A stretch of 64,000 nucleotides of DNA. Origin: Aquimonas sp044377145 (lineage in GTDB: Bacteria; Pseudomonadota; Gammaproteobacteria; Xanthomonadales; Xanthomonadaceae). The notes beneath the pieces are model-generated. The model was not told the DNA's origin. It searched no databases and worked only from the letters and a program-made list of their open reading frames with translations. The stretch's first letter is position 1; the number at the start of each line of letters is the position of its first letter. The DNA lies in contig NZ_JBILJQ010000013.1 of assembly GCF_044377145.1 (NCBI RefSeq), forward strand, positions 18,613 through 82,612, read 5' to 3'. The position numbers were made by a program, and so were the translations under genes. Below, one piece after another: positions 28,840-38,155 of the stretch.

Positions 28840-29205
28840 CGCGTGCCGATATCGCCAGTCGCCGGCACTTCTACGCGAACGCCATGCGCCAGGTCGGAAT
28901 CGACTGCGCGCGCACGTCAGGCCCAGCGGCGCGGGGGTGGCGTCGAGCCGATCACGCTGGAGCGAGCGCCGCTCGCGTTGGTTTTGCGGATCGACCAGCT
29001 GGTGCAGCTTGATTCGGCATTGGACCGTCTGGCCCAAGCCGACCCGCGGCTGGAACAGATCAGCGAACTGCGAGTGTTCGGCGGACTGGAGGTGGGTGGG
29101 ATCGCCGATTTTCTGGGCGCGTCCGAGCCCACGACCCAAGGCGGCATCCGAGTCGCCAAGGCCGTTCCAGACAAACTGACCGGACCTGGCCCGCGCGAGC
29201 ATTGA
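28840..29205 (+). pseudogene. Decayed ECF-type sigma factor (sigma-70 ECF, TIGR02999-like)
   Basis: One frame reads SRRHFYANAMRQVGIDCART, matching the H-F-F-x-x-A-A-x-x-M-R-x-V-L-x-D-x-A-R block of this class. A shift then leads to the region-4 part: DQLVQLDSALDRLAQADPRL, then ISELRVFGGLEVGGIADFLG. The DNA-recognition helix is altered (ASEPTTQGGIRVAK instead of S-x-x-T-V-x-R-x-x-x-x-A). The N-terminal region 2 is missing. It is therefore a dead relative of the intact sigma factor at 59581-60144. The surrounding space 28754-29395 holds no other gene. Confidence 0.65.
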
Positions 29206-29395
29206 CAGGGTCAGACACAGACAGACCCGTGCGAAGCGGATGGCAGACCTGCACGATTCTCCAGCCAGGAGCGGGATGCCCCCGAATGGCGTTGCGCGCG
29301 CAGAAGGGCGAGCTTAAGCATCACCAACACGGCGCCAGCCGCTGCGAAGGTCTCAGCCGCTGGCGGCGATGAGGCAGGCGAGCAGCGCAGGGAGA

Positions 29396-30118
29396 TCAGC
29401 CCGGCGACAGCGGACCCACGGCCGCGCGGCAGGTAAAGAACCCGTTCAGGCTCAGCCGACCGCGACGCGGGTCTGGATCGAGCCGCTCAGGACAGTGGAT
29501 GTCGCCGCTGTGGAACAGATCGCCGCGGTAGACGATCAGCCGGTTGTAGCGCGGCGCCACGCAGGCCACGCGCTCGAACCAAGCGTTGCCGGCGGTCATG
29601 TAGCCCGGCTGCAGATCGTAGCGTGCGCGAAAGTCGGCGGCCGGCAGCCGGCCCGAGTCGTACAGCAACCGATCCATCTCGACCGGAGGGCGCAGCGGAC
29701 GGTAGAACGCAGTGCCGCCCAGCGCGGCTTGGTCAAACAGATACAGCACGCTGGCCGCGACACAGGTGGAAGGCTCAAGGCTCAGGCGGTCGCGGTGGCA
29801 GATCCACTGCGGTGGCGACAGCTGCTCGGGCGCGCGCGTCACCAGCGCCAGCCGGCTGTGCGCGCGCAGGGTGCGCCGTGCGCCCAAGGCGCTGCGGGCA
29901 TGCTGGTTGAAGAACTCCACCAGCCGAGCGGTGATGGCCGCCGACAGCGCAAGCTCGGGGCCGGGATACGCGTTCCACGGCGCCTCGACGAAGTCGGCGC
30001 GGTGCTGCTCGGCCAGCGCGACCAAGCGCTCCGGCTCAGCCAGTACATCGTCGAAGACCAGGCAGACCTGGCCATCGTGCAGGGGCAGCAGCTGGCGGCT
30101 GGGATTGGGATTGAACAC
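29396..30118 (-). CDS. DUF6445-type putative 2-oxoglutarate/Fe(II) oxygenase
   Basis: This is a 240-residue protein with a likely iron site: His108-x-Asp110 in WICHRDRLSL, a distal His in GDLFHSGDI and a 2-oxoglutarate-binding Arg in RGRLSLNGFF. AALGGTAFYR matches the G-G-T-x-F strand of such oxygenases. The family is often seen near tryptophan halogenases and TonB receptors in Xanthomonadales, but none is adjacent here. The only start is a GTG at 30118 without a Shine-Dalgarno; the first codons (FNPNPS) come from GGGATT-type repeat sequence, so the original N-terminus may have been altered. Confidence 0.7.
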   Translation of the reverse strand: MFNPNPSRQLLPLHDGQVCLVFDDVLAEPERLVALAEQHRADFVEAPWNAYPGPELALSAAITARLVEFFNQHARSALGARRTLRAHSRLALVTRAPEQLSPPQWICHRDRLSLEPSTCVAASVLYLFDQAALGGTAFYRPLRPPVEMDRLLYDSGRLPAADFRARYDLQPGYMTAGNAWFERVACVAPRYNRLIVYRGDLFHSGDIHCPERLDPDPRRGRLSLNGFFTCRAAVGPLSPG

Positions 30119-30183
30119 GGGCGCGGGTTCGGATTTCGATCTCGGGAACGGGGATTCGACCTTGGCCTGCGGCGCAGGCTGGG

Positions 30184-31158
30184 TCAGTCCTTGCGTGCGT
30201 CGGAGGCGTGGTGGGCATCATCGCCCGGCGGCGGCCCGAGCAGAAAGCGCAGCGGATCCGCCAGCCGCGCAGACCAGGCGGCTTCGCTGTGATCCGCGCT
30301 GAGATAGGCGCGGCTGCTCCACTGTGCCGTTGGCAGAGGCGAGGCGCGGAACACCCCATCCACCTCGGCCTGCAAGGGTGGATAGAGCGCGTCGAGGGTG
30401 ATGGTGCCGTGGTCCATCCAGATCCGCTGCGCACCGAGCTGGGGCAGGCGATCGGCCAGGTAAGCGCGCATCGCCGCCGGGAACGGGTTGTCATCGACGC
30501 TGAAACTGCCCGGCCAGTGGGTCGACAGCGCCGCCGCACCGCCGAACTCGTACGGATACTCCAGCAGCGCATACAGGCTGATCAGCCCGCCCATGCTGCT
30601 GCCCATCAACAGAGAGTCGGCCGGCTGCCGCGACACCGCATAGCGGGCCTGCACGGCCGGTTTGAGTTCTTCGACCAGATAGCGCAGATAGGCGTCGGCG
30701 GCCGGCGGAGCCGAGAACAGGCGCTGTCCGGGCTCGCGCTCCAGTTGCAGCAATGCCTCACGCGCCGAGGCCGGCAACGCTTCGAACACCCGCTGCGGGA
30801 AGTACTCACGATGGCGGTGCTTGCCGCCGTTCCACACCCCGACCACGATGAACGGACGCAGCGTGCCGGCATCGATCAAGGCCGCTGCACTGCGATCGAT
30901 CTCCCAGGCCTGGCCATTCCAGGTGGTGCTGGCGTCGAACAACATCTGCCCGTCGTGCATGTACAGCACCGCATAGGGCGCTGCGTCCGGGTAGCTCGGC
31001 GGCAGCCACACATCCACGTGGCGCGGCGGCAGATGGCGGGAATCGATTTGCGGCAGCCGCTCGATACGGCCGAATTCGGCCTGCGGCAGAGCGACTTCCG
31101 CATCGGAGCGAAGCGGTGCCAGCAGACACAGCGCGAACAGCAGGGCAAAGTGCTTCAT
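30184..31158 (-). CDS. Secreted alpha/beta-hydrolase of the esterase-D/enterochelin-esterase class
   Basis: This is a 324-residue protein with a signal peptide (MKHFALLFALCLLAPLRSDA); the ATG at 31158 has GGAGG seven bases upstream. The core shows DVWLPPSYPDAAPYAVLYMH, the oxyanion region DGQMLF and the nucleophile elbow LLMGSSMGGLISL. A His in YLSADHSEAAW completes the triad. PF00756 enzymes hydrolyse small esters or siderophore esters; the substrate here is not evident. It is divergent from the mscS-like gene (173 bp apart). Confidence 0.85.
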   Translation of the reverse strand: MKHFALLFALCLLAPLRSDAEVALPQAEFGRIERLPQIDSRHLPPRHVDVWLPPSYPDAAPYAVLYMHDGQMLFDASTTWNGQAWEIDRSAAALIDAGTLRPFIVVGVWNGGKHRHREYFPQRVFEALPASAREALLQLEREPGQRLFSAPPAADAYLRYLVEELKPAVQARYAVSRQPADSLLMGSSMGGLISLYALLEYPYEFGGAAALSTHWPGSFSVDDNPFPAAMRAYLADRLPQLGAQRIWMDHGTITLDALYPPLQAEVDGVFRASPLPTAQWSSRAYLSADHSEAAWSARLADPLRFLLGPPPGDDAHHASDARKD

Positions 31159-31331
31159 CGGCAGACCTCCGGAAAACAGGCGCGGCGTACGCTGCAACCC
31201 GAAGCGGTCGCAGCTTTGGTCGGCGACGCCCGCGCCCGGCAACACTGATCCAACCCCGCCTGCACCAAGTTCGCCCCGACCCCGCACCGCGGGAAATTCT
31301 TGTCGCAAGCATTGACTGAAGGAGCAGCCAA

Positions 31332-32288
31332 ATGGACGAACTTCTGCGCGCGGGCCGACAGCTCGACTGGATCGGGCTGGCCACCACCTGGGGCCTGCGC
31401 ATCACCGGCGCCCTGGTCATTCTGCTGGTGGGCCTGTGGCTGGCGCGGCGCATGTCGGGCACGGTGCGCAAGCTGCTTGAGCGCGCGCGGGTCGAGAGCA
31501 TTCTTGCCAACTTCTTCGGCAATCTCGCGCACGCGGCGGTGCTGGTGCTGGTACTGGTCACCGCGCTGGATGCGCTCGGCGTACCGCCGACCTCGTTGCT
31601 GGCCGTGATGGGCGCGGCTGGCCTCGCGGTGGGCCTGGCGATGAAGGATTCGCTGTCCAACATCGCCGCGGGAATGATGCTGATCGTGCTGCGCCCGTTC
31701 CGCATCGGCGACGAGGTGCAGATCGCCGGCATCACCGGCGTGGTGCAGCAGGTGCGCTTGTTCCAGACCATACTCACCAGCGTCGAGAATCACCAGATCA
31801 CCTTGCCCAACAGCCAGATCACCGCCGAGCCGATCACCAACTTCACCGCCAACGCGACCCGGCGTATCGATATTCCGGTCGGCGTGGACTACGGCAACGA
31901 CATACGCGGCGCACGTGCGGCTCTGCTCGGCTTCGCGCAGGCGCATCCGAAGGTGCTGGAGGCGCCGGCCGCCGATGTGATCGTCAGCGAGTTGGCCGAC
32001 AGCAGTGTCAATCTGGTGCTGCGCGTCTGGGTCAATACGCCCGACTTCGCCAGCACGCGTTCGGACCTGCTGGAAGCAGTGCACTCGGGCCTGCCACAGG
32101 CGGGCTTCAGCATTCCGTTCCCGCAGCAGGATGTGCACCTTCGCCTGCCGGAGAACTTCGCTGCCCTGCTCGGCCGCGCGCCGGCTGAGTCGAATGAAGC
32201 AGCAAGCACGCTCGCCGATGCGCAGCCCGCGCATGGCGCTGATGCGGGCCACAGCAGGATTGATCGGGAAGCCGCTCACCGCGACTGA
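31332..32288 (+). CDS. Small-conductance mechanosensitive channel (MscS family)
   Basis: This is a 318-residue protein with three membrane segments (about 20-40, 62-82 and 90-112). The pore helix is Gly/Ala-rich: LLAVMGAAGLAVGLAMKDSL, then SNIAAGMMLIVLRPFRIGD. The MscS beta domain (VQIAGITGVVQQVRLFQTIL, then LPNSQI) and C-terminal alpha/beta domain follow. It opens under membrane tension to release solutes after osmotic downshift. AAGGAG lies eight bases before the ATG. Its 3' end overlaps the convergent debranching-enzyme gene by 13 bp. Confidence 0.93.
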   Translation: MDELLRAGRQLDWIGLATTWGLRITGALVILLVGLWLARRMSGTVRKLLERARVESILANFFGNLAHAAVLVLVLVTALDALGVPPTSLLAVMGAAGLAVGLAMKDSLSNIAAGMMLIVLRPFRIGDEVQIAGITGVVQQVRLFQTILTSVENHQITLPNSQITAEPITNFTANATRRIDIPVGVDYGNDIRGARAALLGFAQAHPKVLEAPAADVIVSELADSSVNLVLRVWVNTPDFASTRSDLLEAVHSGLPQAGFSIPFPQQDVHLRLPENFAALLGRAPAESNEAASTLADAQPAHGADAGHSRIDREAAHRD

Positions 32289-34765
32289 TCGCCGCTGACG
32301 ATCGCGCGCAGCACATCGCGGCCCCGCAGCATCGGGAACGCGGTCGATGGCGGCGGCGGAGTCGCGAGATCGAGGCCCTGCAGCATCGCCTGCTGGCTCT
32401 GCATCACGGGCTGCGAGTCCAACACGAGGCCATCGAGCGCGGCCACGCGACCGTCCCAACGTAGCGTGCGCGGCTGCGCGCCGAGCTCGAACGCGAGCCG
32501 CCGCCGGCCGTTGTCATCGGTCAGCAGATCCAGCTCGATCCGGCGCGCGCTGCCGCTGAGCGCGGCGAACTGCCAGACCCAGGCTGCGCCCTCGCGCCGC
32601 ACCTGCAGCTGCAGCGATTCGCTACGGCCGAACGGCAGCCGGGCACTCAGCGTATGCCAGTCTTCGGGCAGCGCCGGCACCAGGGCCAAGGTGTTGCGCA
32701 ACAGGTTGGGCCGGAAGCCGAGGTAGTCCTGATACGCGTTGCGACTGAACTCGGCGACGCTCCACGACTGAGCATAGGTGCCGCTGGGCCGCGGCTGCCC
32801 GGTCGCATCCGGGAGCGCATCGAGCAGCTCGCTCATGCTGCCGCGGGTGCCCGAATGCAGGATCTGCCGCGCCAGCTCGCTGCTCAGACGCCAGGCCAGA
32901 GCCTGCTGGCCGTATCTGTTCAGTGCCGTGACGGTGAAGCCGGCGTTCCAGCCCCACACCGTGCCGTTGTGATAGGCGGCATCCTTGTGGTGGAACGTAG
33001 GATTCTCATGGCGCGGATGGAACTGCGGATGCGCGGGATCCAGCGAGGCGATGCCGTAGGGAAACAGCAGGTGCTCGACGCTGTCGCGCAGCACGCGTGC
33101 GGCCACGTCTTCGGGCAGCAGCGGCGTCCACGGCACGCTGATCAGCATCAGCGCGTTCGGCCGCCGCGCCAGATCGCGCGAGCCGTCAGCGCGCAGACGA
33201 TCGGCGATCCGCGCGCCGTCCCAGAACCGCGCGAGGAGAGCCGCCCGCGCCCGCTGCGCCTGATCGCGCCAGGCCCGCAGTTCGTCCGCCCGCTGCGCAG
33301 CATTCACCGATCCGGGCTGCGCACTGGCGAGTTCGATCGCGCTCTCCAGCGCGGTGATCCACAGCGCCTGGATCTCGACCGCGCGATCTCCGCGCGGTGA
33401 CCAGGCCGGGCCGTGCTCGAACACCCGCGCATCCATCCAGGTATCGGCATCGGCGTGACGCAGCAGGCCGTCGGCATCCAGATGCCGCTGCGCGCCGTCG
33501 ATATACACCCGCGCGAGCTCGACCAACTCAGCGGCGAACTCGACATCACCGCTGTAGCGCACGTACTCCAGCCCCGCGCGCAGCAGCCAGGGCGTGCCGT
33601 CGACGGTGTTGTAGATCGTCGGCTGATTCGTCGCCACGCGGTTGGGCACGCGGCCGTAGTCGGGCGAATCGGGATCACGCTGCTGGCGCTCGGCAAACGC
33701 CGCCAGCACCGCGCGCGCCTGCTCGAACTGTCCGGACACCAGCAGCGTTCCGGGCAGCGCGATAAAAGTGTCGCGCCCCCAGTTGTCGCGGAACCAGGGC
33801 AGGCCCGCCCAGATGCCGGGGCCGTACTGGTCGACCACGAAGCTCAGCGCGCTGGCCTGCGCCCACTGCAGGGCGCGGTTGTAGTCGGCATCTGGCGTGA
33901 TCAGTTCGGCCGCGGACAGACGCGCATGCTGCAGAACGCGCTGTGCGCTCCAGCTGTCCGTTGCGGCCAGCGCGCGCGCCGCAGCCAGCGCCTGCGCACG
34001 GCTGTCGGCGTAGGCGATGTGCACGGTCAGACGCTCCGCGGGCGCGGCGCTGGAGAGCCTCAGCCACGGCGCCTGCGCGGATGGCTGCAGCACATCACGA
34101 TCCCCGCGCGTAAGCCGCGGCGCAGTCTCGATGCGCAGACTCTGGTCGGCGCTGATCGCGATCCAGTCCGGATGGCCATCGACTGCGCTGGCCGCGGGCG
34201 GCACCAGCAACAGGGCGCCGGGCGCGAGCTCAAGCCGATAGCCGGCGAGCCCTGCGCCCCACAGCGGCAGCAGGGACAGCTCGGCCGCGGTCTCGCTCTC
34301 CACGCGCAGGCTGAGCGCGGCACGGCCGCTGTGCAGCAGCAGGCAGTCACGCGCGCCGGCATGCTCAACGCAGTGGCCGAACGGAACAATCCGCTCGCTT
34401 TGCGCGGCCTCGCGCGGCAGGCGACGGCCATCGATAAACGCGGCGCGGTCCTCGAACAGGCTGGCCTCGCCGATGCGATAGCCAACGCCACCGCGGTAGC
34501 CGTGGGTCCAGCCCTCGTAGTAGCCAGCGCGGTTGTCGCCGGCGACGAACTGCGCGCGCTGGTCGGGTGTGATCGCCATGGCGGCGAAGAAAGCATCCGC
34601 ATCGTGCGTCGCAACCTGCACGGGTGGGGTTTGCGTCAGCAGCAGCGGTGGCGGTGATTGCTGCAGGCTGGCGCAGCCGGCCAGCCCCAGGGCGAGCATG
34701 CATACAGCTGCGGCGGCGGTGCTGTGTCGTCTGCGATAGGCGGACGGTGTTGAGCTATCGAACAT
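32276..34765 (-). CDS. Amylo-alpha-1,6-glucosidase-like lipoprotein (GH133/GDE type)
   Basis: This is an 829-residue protein. The ATG at 34765 gives a lipoprotein signal ending LALGLAGC, so it is probably anchored in the envelope. The N-terminal GDE_N-like domain covers about 50-300. The six-hairpin GDE_C domain includes PWFRDNWGRDTFIALPGTLL, PNRVATNQPTIYNTVDGTPW and YHNGTVWGW. These are the Asp-bearing motifs of bacterial glycogen-debranching enzymes, which remove 1,6-linked glucose. An exported form suggests action on external or periplasmic maltodextrins together with the pullulanase, which lies divergently 381 bp away. Confidence 0.82.
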   Translation of the reverse strand: MFDSSTPSAYRRRHSTAAAAVCMLALGLAGCASLQQSPPPLLLTQTPPVQVATHDADAFFAAMAITPDQRAQFVAGDNRAGYYEGWTHGYRGGVGYRIGEASLFEDRAAFIDGRRLPREAAQSERIVPFGHCVEHAGARDCLLLHSGRAALSLRVESETAAELSLLPLWGAGLAGYRLELAPGALLLVPPAASAVDGHPDWIAISADQSLRIETAPRLTRGDRDVLQPSAQAPWLRLSSAAPAERLTVHIAYADSRAQALAAARALAATDSWSAQRVLQHARLSAAELITPDADYNRALQWAQASALSFVVDQYGPGIWAGLPWFRDNWGRDTFIALPGTLLVSGQFEQARAVLAAFAERQQRDPDSPDYGRVPNRVATNQPTIYNTVDGTPWLLRAGLEYVRYSGDVEFAAELVELARVYIDGAQRHLDADGLLRHADADTWMDARVFEHGPAWSPRGDRAVEIQALWITALESAIELASAQPGSVNAAQRADELRAWRDQAQRARAALLARFWDGARIADRLRADGSRDLARRPNALMLISVPWTPLLPEDVAARVLRDSVEHLLFPYGIASLDPAHPQFHPRHENPTFHHKDAAYHNGTVWGWNAGFTVTALNRYGQQALAWRLSSELARQILHSGTRGSMSELLDALPDATGQPRPSGTYAQSWSVAEFSRNAYQDYLGFRPNLLRNTLALVPALPEDWHTLSARLPFGRSESLQLQVRREGAAWVWQFAALSGSARRIELDLLTDDNGRRRLAFELGAQPRTLRWDGRVAALDGLVLDSQPVMQSQQAMLQGLDLATPPPPSTAFPMLRGRDVLRAIVSGDQSR

Positions 34766-35069
34766 TTTCCCTGCCTTTGAACAATCGCCCGTCTCGCCCA
34801 AGGCCGCGGAGAGCAAGGCATTCTTCAGTCGCCTCGCCTGACGCAGGATTACGCCGTCCAAGCCCGGGCTTCGCCTCGACCCAATCACCGCGCAGTCGCC
34901 GAGCAAGCGCTGCAGCCTGGGCCGAGCACAGCCCAGCCCAAGCTTCGTGACTCAGAGCGCGCGCGATGATCGAAGCGCGAGCGTCGTCGAGTACATCCCG
35001 CCCATGGGTCGCCAGCGCGTCCGCTCGATGCTAGCCGCGAAGCCCGCAGATTCCGTGCTGCAGCTGCGA

Positions 35070-35083
35070 CACATACGTATGCA
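35070..35083. promoter_or_regulatory. Candidate maltodextrin operator 1 (ATACGTAT palindrome)
   Basis: CACATACGTATGCA matches 12 of 14 positions of the ideal palindrome TGCATACGTATGCA. It lies 64 bp before the pullulanase start, in the 381-bp gap shared with the divergent debranching enzyme. A near copy (13 of 14) precedes the alpha-glucosidase at 38283. Central-CG palindromes of this size are typical LacI-family operators. The rest of the gap shows no gene. Confidence 0.5.
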
Positions 35084-35146
35084 GGCCACGCTGGGCTCGC
35101 GCACGGCTAGGATCGGCCCTGACCCGTCCCACCATGGAGCACTCCG

Positions 35147-38100
35147 ATGCGCGGAATTCTGCTGCTCGATCGCGCGCGGCGCCGCGTCGACGCGCTATGC
35201 CAACTCGGCGTTGCCACACTGCTGCTGGCAGTCCTCGCAGGCGCCGTCCGCGCCGATGACACACTGCATGCCGACTGCGATGCCACCGAACACTTTCGCG
35301 TGCTGGCGCCCTCGCAGCTGCCGGCCGATGCGCAGGCGATCTGGCTGGATGCGCAGCGTCTGCGCTGGCCGCAGGCGCCGGCCGCGGGCCAGATCGTGCT
35401 GCTGCATTCGGATACCCCGATCAAGCTCGGGCCCCAGTCGCCGCCGGAGAAGTCCGTGCGGCGGATCGAGCTGTCGAGCCGGAGCAATGTGGTCCCGTTC
35501 GAGCAGTTCCGCCGCTTCCTCTGGTTCGGCGGCGGCGCCGAGTTCGTGCTGCCTGAGGACATCGACGCCGCTGACCTGCTGCGCGGTGATCTGCGCATCG
35601 CCTCATTCGACGCTGAAGGCCACATGCAGGCGCATACCCGCGTGCAGCATGCGGCAGCGCTGGACGCACGCTTCACCGCGGCGCTGGACGTGCCGCTGGG
35701 CGCGGTGCCAACGGACGCTTCGGTGCGCTTCGCGCTGTGGGCGCCGACCGCGCATCAGGTCGCGGCCTGCATCCACGCGGACGACAACGGCGAGGCGCAG
35801 TCCGCACATCTGCTCGATCGCGATGCCGCCAGCGGCGTGTGGTCAGCGAGCCTGCCGCAGGCGCGTATCGGGAGCTACTACACCTACCTCGTCGACGTGT
35901 TCGTGCCGGGCCACGGTCTGGTGCGCAACCGCGTCACCGACCCCTATGCGCTGGGTTTGGGCGCCGACGGCCGCCGCGCGATGGTGGTCGACCTGGATGA
36001 CGCCCGTTTCAAACCGGCCGGATGGGACACCCAGGCGCGCCCGCCGGCACCGGAAGCCAATGTCGACATGGTGCTGTACGAGCTGCACGTGCGCGATTTC
36101 TCGCGCGATGACGACAGCGTTGCGGCTGAGCATCGCGGCCGCTATCGCGGCTTCAGCGACCCCGCAACACGCGGCATGCGCCATCTGCGTGCGCTGGCTG
36201 AGGCCGGGCTCAGCGATGTGCATCTGCTGCCGGTGTACGACATCGCCAGCATCCCGGAAACCGGCTGCGCCGAACCACAGATCGGCGGCGCGCCTGACAG
36301 CCCCGCGCAGCAGGCGGCCATCGCCGACATCAAGCACCGCGACTGCTTCAACTGGGGCTATGACCCACAGCACTACAGCGTGCCTGAAGGCAGCTATGCC
36401 TCCGACGCCAGCGATGGCGCGGTGCGCATCCGCGAGCTGCGCCAACTGGTGATGAGCCTGCATTCACTGGGCCTGCGGGTCGGGCTGGATGTGGTCTACA
36501 ACCACACCAGCCACGCCGGCCAGCATCCGCAGTCGGTGCTGGACCGGATTGTTCCGGGCTACTACCACCGGCTGAATGCGCAGGGCGCGATCGAGCGCAG
36601 CACCTGCTGCGAGAACACCGCCACCGAGCACGCGATGATGGCGCGGCTGATGATCGACTCGGCCGTGGTGTGGGCGCGCGACTACCGCATCGACGGCTTC
36701 CGCTTCGACCTGATGGGCCACCAGCCCAAGGCGGCGATGCTGCGGCTGTCGCAGGCCGTGGATGCCGCTGCCGGCAAGCGCATTCCGATCATTGGCGAAG
36801 GTTGGAACTTCGGTGAAGTCGTCGACGGTGCGCGCTTTGAACAGGCCAGCCAGCTGAGCCTGGCCGGCAGCGGCATCGCTACCTTCAGCGACCGCGCACG
36901 CGATGCCATTCGCGGTGGTGGCGCGGCGACCAAGGGCGCCGAGCTGCGCACGGCGCTGGGGTGGGTTCATGGCCGGGATTTGGCATTGGGGATTGGGGAT
37001 TCGGAAACGCGCGAGTCTGCCGCTTTGTCTCCCCTCTCCCCTCGTGGGAGAGGGGCCGGGGGAGAGGGGGCGCATCGCGAGAGTCCTCCCCCTCTCCCCA
37101 ACCCGCCTTCGCTTCGCTCGGGCTCCGGAGAGCGTCGGCTGCCGCAGGCAGCCGACACGCGCTCTCCTTCGCTTCCCACGAGGGGAGAGGGGCTTGAATC
37201 CGCTACTTCGGTTGCGTTCGCCTCAAGCGCGAACTCATCGCAGACGAAACCCGAATCCCGGATCCCGAATCCCGGCTCCACAGCCGACCTCATCCATGTG
37301 GGCCTCGCCGGCAGCCTGCGCGACTACCTGTTGACCGGCAGCGATGGTGTGACGCGGTCGCTGGCGGAGTTCGACTACGCCGGCCAGCCGGCGGGTTACG
37401 TCGCTTCTCCGAACGAAGTCGTGAACTATGTCGAGAACCACGACAACCAGACTCTGTTCGACATCAATGCGCTGCGGCTGCCGCAGGACACCTCGGCCTC
37501 CGAACGCGCGCGGGTGCAGCTGCTGGCGGTGGCGCTGAACATGTTCAGCCAGGGCGTGCCGTACTTCCATGCCGGGGTCGAGGTGCTGCGCAGCAAGTCG
37601 CTGGATCGCAACAGCTACGACAGCGGCGACCATTTCAATCGGCTCGACTACAGCGGCGCCGACAACGGCTTTGGCCGTGGCCTACCGCCGGCCTGGGACA
37701 ATCGCGACGACTGGCCGCAGCTGCGGCCCTTGCTTGCCGATGCGTCGATCAAACCGGATGCCGCCAACGTCGACTGGACCCGGCGTGCCTTTCTGGATCT
37801 GCTGCGTCTGCGCGCCAGCACCGCGCTGCTGCGACTGCGCAGCAGTGAACAGATCGGCCGGCGTCTGAGCGTTCTCAACACCGGCCCAGCCGCCGTGCCC
37901 GGCGTGGTGGCCGCGCATATCGATGGCGACGGTCTGCAGGGTGCTGGCTTCGCCGCGCTGATCTACGCGGTCAATGCCGATACCCGCGCGCAGCGCATCG
38001 AGGTGCCGCAGGCGCGCGGCCTTCCGTTCGTGCTGCACCCGCTGCACGCGGCGGAGACCGCCGCGGATCGCCGGCCGCAGACGGCGCAGTTCGATCGCGA

Positions 38101-38155
38101 GCGCGGCGAGCTGCGCATTCCGCCTCGCACGGCGGTGGTCTGGGTGCTGCCGTGA
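35147..38155 (+). CDS. Secreted pullulanase/1,6-alpha-glucosidase (GH13) with an in-frame repeat insertion
   Basis: This is a 1002-residue protein. The start at 35147 has GGAG seven bases upstream and gives an export signal (LGVATLLLAVLAGAVRA). A pullulanase N-terminal domain and a CBM48-like domain (about 185-290) precede the GH13 barrel: VLYELHVRDFS, VGLDVVYNHTS, nucleophile Asp521 in RIDGFRFDLMG, acid/base Glu551 in PIIGEGWNFGE and Asp766 in VENHDNQTLFD. It cleaves 1,6 branch links in pullulan or starch. Residues about 609-710 are foreign: low-complexity Pro/Arg/Ser sequence encoded by repeat element E. Removing 303 bp rejoins WVH to GSTADLIHVGLAG in frame. The insert falls in a loop between the second and third catalytic residues, so activity may survive. 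Confidence 0.9.
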   Translation: MRGILLLDRARRRVDALCQLGVATLLLAVLAGAVRADDTLHADCDATEHFRVLAPSQLPADAQAIWLDAQRLRWPQAPAAGQIVLLHSDTPIKLGPQSPPEKSVRRIELSSRSNVVPFEQFRRFLWFGGGAEFVLPEDIDAADLLRGDLRIASFDAEGHMQAHTRVQHAAALDARFTAALDVPLGAVPTDASVRFALWAPTAHQVAACIHADDNGEAQSAHLLDRDAASGVWSASLPQARIGSYYTYLVDVFVPGHGLVRNRVTDPYALGLGADGRRAMVVDLDDARFKPAGWDTQARPPAPEANVDMVLYELHVRDFSRDDDSVAAEHRGRYRGFSDPATRGMRHLRALAEAGLSDVHLLPVYDIASIPETGCAEPQIGGAPDSPAQQAAIADIKHRDCFNWGYDPQHYSVPEGSYASDASDGAVRIRELRQLVMSLHSLGLRVGLDVVYNHTSHAGQHPQSVLDRIVPGYYHRLNAQGAIERSTCCENTATEHAMMARLMIDSAVVWARDYRIDGFRFDLMGHQPKAAMLRLSQAVDAAAGKRIPIIGEGWNFGEVVDGARFEQASQLSLAGSGIATFSDRARDAIRGGGAATKGAELRTALGWVHGRDLALGIGDSETRESAALSPLSPRGRGAGGEGAHRESPPPLPNPPSLRSGSGERRLPQAADTRSPSLPTRGEGLESATSVAFASSANSSQTKPESRIPNPGSTADLIHVGLAGSLRDYLLTGSDGVTRSLAEFDYAGQPAGYVASPNEVVNYVENHDNQTLFDINALRLPQDTSASERARVQLLAVALNMFSQGVPYFHAGVEVLRSKSLDRNSYDSGDHFNRLDYSGADNGFGRGLPPAWDNRDDWPQLRPLLADASIKPDAANVDWTRRAFLDLLRLRASTALLRLRSSEQIGRRLSVLNTGPAAVPGVVAAHIDGDGLQGAGFAALIYAVNADTRAQRIEVPQARGLPFVLHPLHAAETAADRRPQTAQFDRERGELRIPPRTAVVWVLP
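36972..37276. repeat. GGGATTC inverted-repeat element, copy E, inside the pullulanase gene
   Basis: This element of about 303-305 bp has ends starting GCCGGGATT on each strand and heptamer-rich arms (GGGGATTGGGGATTCGG; CCCGAATCCCGGATCCCGAA). Inside it lies a second perfect inverted repeat of 19 bp: CCCCTCTCCCCTCGTGGGA at 37031-37049 and its complement at 37174-37192. At its heart is a perfect 10-bp hairpin, GTCGGCTGCC-GCA-GGCAGCCGAC (37134-37156). The nested palindromes suggest a mobile, non-coding unit. The net insert is in frame with no stop. Confidence 0.88.

Noticed and set aside
37031..37192. Long inverted repeat considered as a rho-independent terminator inside the pullulanase gene
   Set aside because: No T-run, and the same sequences belong to a dispersed element; the ORF continues through it.
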